Assembly: GCF_036013645.1 (NCBI RefSeq)
Contig: NZ_CP107870.1
Location: 1-64,000, forward strand
Length of the DNA stretch: 64,000 nt
Source of the DNA: Streptomyces sp. NBC_00490
Lineage (GTDB): Bacteria; Actinomycetota; Actinomycetes; Streptomycetales; Streptomycetaceae
Direction: 5' to 3'
A program made the translations under genes and the position numbers. Under the pieces are notes generated by a model that did no database searches, was not told the DNA's origin, and saw nothing but the letters and a program-made list of their open reading frames with translations. The first letter of the stretch is position 1; each line of letters starts with the position of its first letter. This document shows positions 60,337 to 64,000 of the stretch, piece by piece.

Positions 60337-61971
60337 TCAGTGCGCGGCGGTGGCGTCCTTGGCGGGCGCCGTCTCCGGCTGCGCGGGCGGCACGCCGTGG
60401 CCCATGCCCGAGGGGGTCGGCCCGCCCTTGAGGGCGAGGCACAGGGCCGCGCCGGCGAACATCGTCAGGGCGGGCACCAGCATGGTGGGCTGGAGCGCGT
60501 CGACGAATCCCTGGTGGAAGACCTTGCCGGCCAGTTCCTGAATGGTGTTGGCGACGTCCTGCGGTACGTCCGCCGGCAGCGAGGCACTCTGCCGGGTGCC
60601 GACCTCGACCTGCTGGGCGCCGTCGGCGAACCCGGAGACGAAGTCGGCCCGGTAGTCCTGGGGCAGCGACTGGGCGGCGGTGGCGGCCTCCTCGCGCAGC
60701 GCGGAGACCAGCTTGGCCTGGAGCACCGCGCCGATGACGGCGCCGGCGAGCACGGAGCCGACCTGGCGCAGCGCGTTGTTGACGCCGGAGGCGGCGCCGG
60801 TCAGGTGCGGCGGCACGTTGCGCATCACCTCGGCGCCCATCGGGGCGAAGGTGCAGCCGGCGCCGAGCCCGGCGACGAAGAGCGGGCCGACGAACGCGGT
60901 CCAGGAGCTGTCGGTGTCGGCGACCATGAAGATCCAGGTGATGCCGATGCCGAACATCGACAGGCCCGCCGTCAGGATGTACTTGCCGCCGAACTTCTCC
61001 GACAGGATGCCGGCCGGGCCGGCCGTGAACATCGAGCCGAGCGCGAGGGGCACCAGGACCAGGCCGGTCTTGATCGGGCTGAAGCCCAGCACGGACTGCA
61101 GGTAGATCGTGGTCGGCAGGAGGATGCCGAGGACACCGAAGGACACCGCGATGCCGACGAGGTTGACGACGGAGAAGTTGCGGTCCTTGAACAGGGAGAA
61201 CGGCAGCAGCGGCTCGTTGTCCTGCTGGCCGCGCTCGTACATCAGGAACGCGCCGATCAGGACGGCGGCGGAGACGAGCAGCGCCCAGATGAAGCCGTTC
61301 CACTCGTAGCGCTCACCCTCGATGAGGCCGAAGGCCAGGCAGAACAGCGCACCCGAGGCGATGATCACGCCCATCAGGTCGAAGCGGTGCTTGACCACCC
61401 GCACGTTCTTGGGGATGAGCTTGAAACCGAGCACCAGCACCAGCAGGCCGACCGGGATGTTGACGAAGAACACCCACCGCCAGTCCAGGTGCGTGACCAG
61501 CAGACCGCCGAGCGTCGGGCCGATCGCCCCGGAGACACCCGCGACCGCGCCCCACACGCCGTAGGCGGCGCCGCGCTTCTCGGGCGGGAACACGTCGGTG
61601 ATGATCGACAGGGTCTGCGGCATCAGCATCGCGGCGCCCACCCCCTGCAGCGCGCGGAACGCGATCAGCTGGGAGGGGTCCTGGGCCAGACCGCAGGCCA
61701 GGGAGGCGAGGGTGAACAGGGCCACGCCGGACAGGAAGAGGTTGCCCTTGCCCCGGATGTCACCCAGCCGCCCCGCGGTGATGATCAGCGTGGCGAGGAC
61801 CAGGGTGTAGGCGTTGACGACCCACAGGATCTTGTCGAGCGAGGCACCGAGGTCGTCGGTCATGTCCGGGATGGCGATGTTCACGATCGTCAGGTCGACC
61901 AGGGTCATCACGAACCCCAGGCACAGGACGCTCAGAACCGCCCACGGGTTGGTCTGCCGTTCTTGAGTCAT
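60337..61971 (-). CDS. EmrB/QacA-type MFS drug-efflux pump
   Basis: A 544-residue transporter, long enough for 14 helices. Typical motifs are LVDLTIVNIAIPDM (motif D1), AGRLGDIRGKGNLFLSGVAL (motif A) and GVGAAMLMPQTLSIITDVFP. The MTQERQ start follows GGAGAGGAA. These pumps expel drugs with the proton gradient, so this is the probable self-resistance and export gene. A TGTCACA-N16-CCTC site lies 57 bases upstream, suggesting control by the cluster's ECF41 sigma factor. Confidence 0.9.
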   Translation of the reverse strand: MTQERQTNPWAVLSVLCLGFVMTLVDLTIVNIAIPDMTDDLGASLDKILWVVNAYTLVLATLIITAGRLGDIRGKGNLFLSGVALFTLASLACGLAQDPSQLIAFRALQGVGAAMLMPQTLSIITDVFPPEKRGAAYGVWGAVAGVSGAIGPTLGGLLVTHLDWRWVFFVNIPVGLLVLVLGFKLIPKNVRVVKHRFDLMGVIIASGALFCLAFGLIEGERYEWNGFIWALLVSAAVLIGAFLMYERGQQDNEPLLPFSLFKDRNFSVVNLVGIAVSFGVLGILLPTTIYLQSVLGFSPIKTGLVLVPLALGSMFTAGPAGILSEKFGGKYILTAGLSMFGIGITWIFMVADTDSSWTAFVGPLFVAGLGAGCTFAPMGAEVMRNVPPHLTGAASGVNNALRQVGSVLAGAVIGAVLQAKLVSALREEAATAAQSLPQDYRADFVSGFADGAQQVEVGTRQSASLPADVPQDVANTIQELAGKVFHQGFVDALQPTMLVPALTMFAGAALCLALKGGPTPSGMGHGVPPAQPETAPAKDATAAH

Positions 61972-62027
61972 GTTCCTCTCCTTGTCGCGGCGTCTAAGGC
62001 GCTCACGTTGTGTGGCGGTGCACCCAA

Positions 62028-62054
62028 GAGGGCGGTGCCGGTCCGGGTGTGACA
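62028..62054 (-). promoter_or_regulatory. Candidate ECF41-type promoter (MFS pump)
   Basis: Minus strand TGTCACA (62054-62048), a 16-base spacer, then CCTC (62031-62028), ending 57 bases before the pump start. Over its length it resembles the sigma-factor promoter (ATGTCACA, then CCCGGACC within the spacer), with one change in the -10 element (CCTC for CGTC). Confidence 0.6.
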
Positions 62055-62085
62055 TGCACGAGCGACGGTGAGACGCACGTCACAT

Positions 62086-62901
62086 TCAGGCCGTGGGGGT
62101 GAGGCGTTCCCGCAGGAAGGCGACGACCCGGGTGCGGGCGGCAAGGGCCTGGTGGCCCGGTGCCTCGCGCACCTCGACGGTCAGCACGGAGTGGGCGCTC
62201 TTGGCGAAACCGCCCGTGTTGCCGGGAGCGGAGTCGAGTTCGATGACCTCGAAGGCGTCCCCGAGCCGGGCACGGAGCGTGGCGAACCGCGCGGCCGGGG
62301 AGATGCCGTCCTTGCTGAAACGCAGACCCAGCACGCACAGTCCCTCGCCGCGCGTGCGGGCCACGACGGCGTCGAGCTCCTCGGCGGCGAGCCCGGCATC
62401 GGCCTTGCGGGTGCGGCTCGTCGGGAACGGCACCGAGGGCTGGCTGACGACGGGCGCGAGGACGGCGGGATCGACGGCGGCGGCCAGCGCGAACCCGCCG
62501 GTGAAGCACATGCCGATGACGCCGACGCCGGGGCCCGGGGTGCGCGCGGCCAGGTCGCGGGCGAGCGCCCGCAGATAGTCCGCGACGGGGCGGCGGGCGT
62601 TCGTGGCGAAGGCCCGGAACTCGGCCGACACGCACAGCCGGGCCACCACCCCCAGGGTGTAGGGCGGGGAGTCCGCGCGGCCGGGGGTCCCGAACAGGGA
62701 GGGGACCGTGACCGTGAACCCCTCCTTGACCAGGTGCTCGGCCAGGCCCAGCACCTCGGGCGTGATGCCGGGGATCTCCGGGACGAGGATCACCCCGGGC
62801 CCGGCCCCCTTCTCGTACACGTCGTGGGTGACGGAGCCGGCGGTGAAGGAGCGCCGGCTCCATCCGGTCAGGTCAGAGGTCGGTGCGGTGCCGGTCGTCA
62901 C
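62086..62901 (-). CDS. Dienelactone hydrolase family protein
   Basis: A 271-residue alpha/beta hydrolase. The nucleophile motif is VGVIGMCFTGGFALAAAV, with Cys in place of Ser as in dienelactone hydrolases. VILVPEIPGITPEVLGLAEH supplies the Glu region, and GNTGGFAKSAHSVLTV places the late catalytic His. In polyketide pathways such enzymes open or form lactones. The stop lies 115 bp before the MFS start, with a candidate promoter in between. Confidence 0.8.
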   Translation of the reverse strand: MTTGTAPTSDLTGWSRRSFTAGSVTHDVYEKGAGPGVILVPEIPGITPEVLGLAEHLVKEGFTVTVPSLFGTPGRADSPPYTLGVVARLCVSAEFRAFATNARRPVADYLRALARDLAARTPGPGVGVIGMCFTGGFALAAAVDPAVLAPVVSQPSVPFPTSRTRKADAGLAAEELDAVVARTRGEGLCVLGLRFSKDGISPAARFATLRARLGDAFEVIELDSAPGNTGGFAKSAHSVLTVEVREAPGHQALAARTRVVAFLRERLTPTA

Positions 62902-62942
62902 GGCGAACTCCTAGTGAGGCAGGCGCGGTTGGTGGCCGCGCT

Positions 62943-62978
62943 CTGGTCGTCGTACGACGTGGGCCGTACGACGACCAG
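62943..62978 (-). terminator. Terminator after ABM gene
   Basis: A 14-bp perfect stem (CTGGTCGTCGTACG and its complement) with an 8-nt loop lies 16 bases past the ABM-gene stop and 42 bases before the dienelactone hydrolase start, splitting the two into separate transcripts. Confidence 0.8.
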
Positions 62979-62993
62979 GGCGGTGCCGGCCGG

Positions 62994-63359
62994 TCAGGCG
63001 ACGCAGATGCCCTCGACGGCGATCTTCTCGTAGACGTGCGGGTAGGCCGTGATGCCGTCGGGGTACTTGGCCGCCGACTGCTGGAACTCCGGCTTGCTGA
63101 ACGCGGCGAACAGGGCCTCGGTGGACTCCCACACGGCCACGTTCACCAGCAGGCGGCTGCCGGCGATGCCCTTGTGCAGCTGGGTCTGGATGCAGCCTGG
63201 GCTGCCCTTCATGTACGCGGCGTCCTCCTGCCAGATCTTGAGGAACTCGTCGTACAACTCGGTCGGCACGTCGAAGACGTTGACGAGTGTGATCGGCCCG
63301 CTCTTCTCCTGGAACTGCTTGATGAGGGGGGTGGCCGGGTCCAGCGCCTCGATCTTCAT
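62994..63359 (-). CDS. ABM-domain monooxygenase
   Basis: A 121-residue antibiotic-biosynthesis-monooxygenase fold: ITLVNVFDVPTELYDEFLKI, then MKGSPGCIQTQLHKG, then LLVNVAVWESTEALFAAFSK and YPHVYEKIAVEG. The family includes cofactor-free oxygenases such as ActVA-Orf6 and TcmH that turn anthrones or phenols into quinones. With the DUF1772 protein it gives the cluster two candidate quinone-forming enzymes. The start lies 27 bases from the end of the upstream Ddn-like gene. Confidence 0.8.
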   Translation of the reverse strand: MKIEALDPATPLIKQFQEKSGPITLVNVFDVPTELYDEFLKIWQEDAAYMKGSPGCIQTQLHKGIAGSRLLVNVAVWESTEALFAAFSKPEFQQSAAKYPDGITAYPHVYEKIAVEGICVA

Positions 63360-63386
63360 CTGTTTCCTTCCTGGTGGCGGGGGTGC

Positions 63387-63992
63387 TCAGAGCTCTTGCG
63401 GGTCGAGGTCGTCGGGGGTGATCTCCAGGACCGGGATGGGGCGGGCGGCGCGCTTCTGGAACTCGGCGATGAACGGGAAGACCTCGCAGAACTCGCGCCA
63501 CCTGCGGTCGCGTTCGTCGCCGGCGAGGATCCGCACGGTGGCCGGGAACTGCTCGGGGCCGATGTCCACGGTCACCTGCGGGGTGGCGCGCACGTTGTGG
63601 AACCAGGCGGGGTGGCTGGCCTGCGGGCCGCCGGGCACGTCGAAGTGGCCGGGGGCGGCGCACACGATGTAGCGGCCGTTGTCGTAGACGTAGCCGACCG
63701 GCAGGGTGCGTGCCAGGCCGGTCTTGCGGCCGGTGGTGGTCAGCAGCATCGCGTCGAGGCGCCCGAAGTGCCCCATGATCTTTCCGCGGGACTTGCGGTA
63801 CAGGAACAGATGCAGGTGCAGGAAGGACTTGTTGACCTTCTTGACGTACTTGTTCGGCGGCTTGGAGTACAGGTAGACGTTGAAGCGGGTGAACGCCTGC
63901 ACCAGCGGGTTGGTGTCCTCCATCTGGGGGCGGGTGGCGGACCAGGAGGACAGCGCCGCCTCGTCCTCGGGTCGTGCGGTGGTCTGGGACAT
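63387..63992 (-). CDS. Deazaflavin-dependent nitroreductase family protein (long)
   Basis: A 201-residue Ddn-family protein. The core has YRKSRGKIMGHFGRLDAMLL, then TTTGRKTGLARTLPVGYVYD, then NVRATPQVTVDIGPEQFPAT. The N-terminal ~60 residues are an extra helical region. It may use F420 or flavin to reduce a quinone or an enone. It is translated just before the ABM gene and likely with it. The gene ends 8 bases from the window edge, so upstream partners cannot be seen. Confidence 0.8.
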   Translation of the reverse strand: MSQTTARPEDEAALSSWSATRPQMEDTNPLVQAFTRFNVYLYSKPPNKYVKKVNKSFLHLHLFLYRKSRGKIMGHFGRLDAMLLTTTGRKTGLARTLPVGYVYDNGRYIVCAAPGHFDVPGGPQASHPAWFHNVRATPQVTVDIGPEQFPATVRILAGDERDRRWREFCEVFPFIAEFQKRAARPIPVLEITPDDLDPQEL

Positions 63993-64000
63993 GGCCGTCC

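Noticed and set aside
1..64000. tRNA, rRNA or known riboswitch genes
   Set aside because: No cloverleaf with a GGTTCGAATCC-type arm, rRNA segment or familiar riboswitch core was recognised by eye; a covariance-model search would be decisive.

Overview
The DNA is very GC-rich with strong third-position G/C bias, GTG starts, GGAGG-type ribosome sites and families (ActIII-like ketoreductase, DUF397/DUF5753, ECF41 sigma, Replic_Relax) that point to Streptomyces or a close relative. The first 170 bases are seven consecutive hairpins with 3-nt loops, mostly TCC on this strand. That is the layout of a Streptomyces telomere, and the first large gene inward resembles the terminal helicase-like TtrA. 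I therefore read position 1 as at or very near the end of a linear chromosome or linear plasmid.

1-30 kb is a subtelomeric accessory zone. It holds a TIR/NB-ARC/TPR protein and a membrane-linked NACHT protein (both STAND NTPases, plausible defence genes), a plasmid-type replication-relaxation protein, a region dense in TGCGCA palindromes, a membrane-anchored Mrr-type nuclease, an HTH/coiled-coil/WD40 protein, and a four-gene operon of protein kinase, PP2C phosphatase, vWA protein and HTH/membrane protein (a TerY-P-like triad with an extra partner). Transposases of the IS5, IS256 and IS3 families are interspersed; two elements have clean inverted repeats and target duplications. Several small genes are decayed by frameshifts, and one 120-260 bp noncoding repeat occurs three times.

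30-41 kb is a mixed region: a TetR regulator with a perfect 40-bp operator and its SRPBCC/DUF2867 target, a lipoprotein-like protein, small secreted proteins, an NlpC/P60 cell-wall enzyme, a VOC protein, an XRE-DUF5753 regulator overlapped by a convergent DUF397 gene, and two remnants of a vWA gene, one fused to the start of an AbiEii-like toxin gene.

41.7-64 kb is most of an aromatic (type II) polyketide gene cluster, all on the minus strand except one sigma factor. A roughly 12-kb operon runs ACP, ketoreductase, aromatase/cyclase, an in-frame FAD monooxygenase-halogenase ORF, a second FAD monooxygenase, an alpha/beta hydrolase, a type I-like carrier protein, a phosphopantetheinyl transferase, acyl-CoA carboxylase beta and epsilon, a SnoaL-like protein and a DUF1772 (anthrone oxygenase family) membrane protein, ending in a 22-bp-stem terminator. 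To its right are a hemerythrin, an ECF41 sigma factor, a cation/proton antiporter, two deazaflavin-type reductases, a flavin reductase, a Tat-exported FAD-linked oxidase, a drug-efflux MFS pump, a dienelactone hydrolase and an ABM monooxygenase. The ketosynthase pair (KS-alpha, KS-beta) is not in the window and must lie beyond 64 kb or elsewhere. The PgaE/JadH-like oxygenases and ActIII-like reductase suggest an angucyclinone-like or related polycyclic scaffold, probably chlorinated; the product cannot be named from this sequence. TGTCACA-type sites upstream of the sigma factor, the hemerythrin and the efflux pump suggest the ECF41 factor controls part of the cluster.
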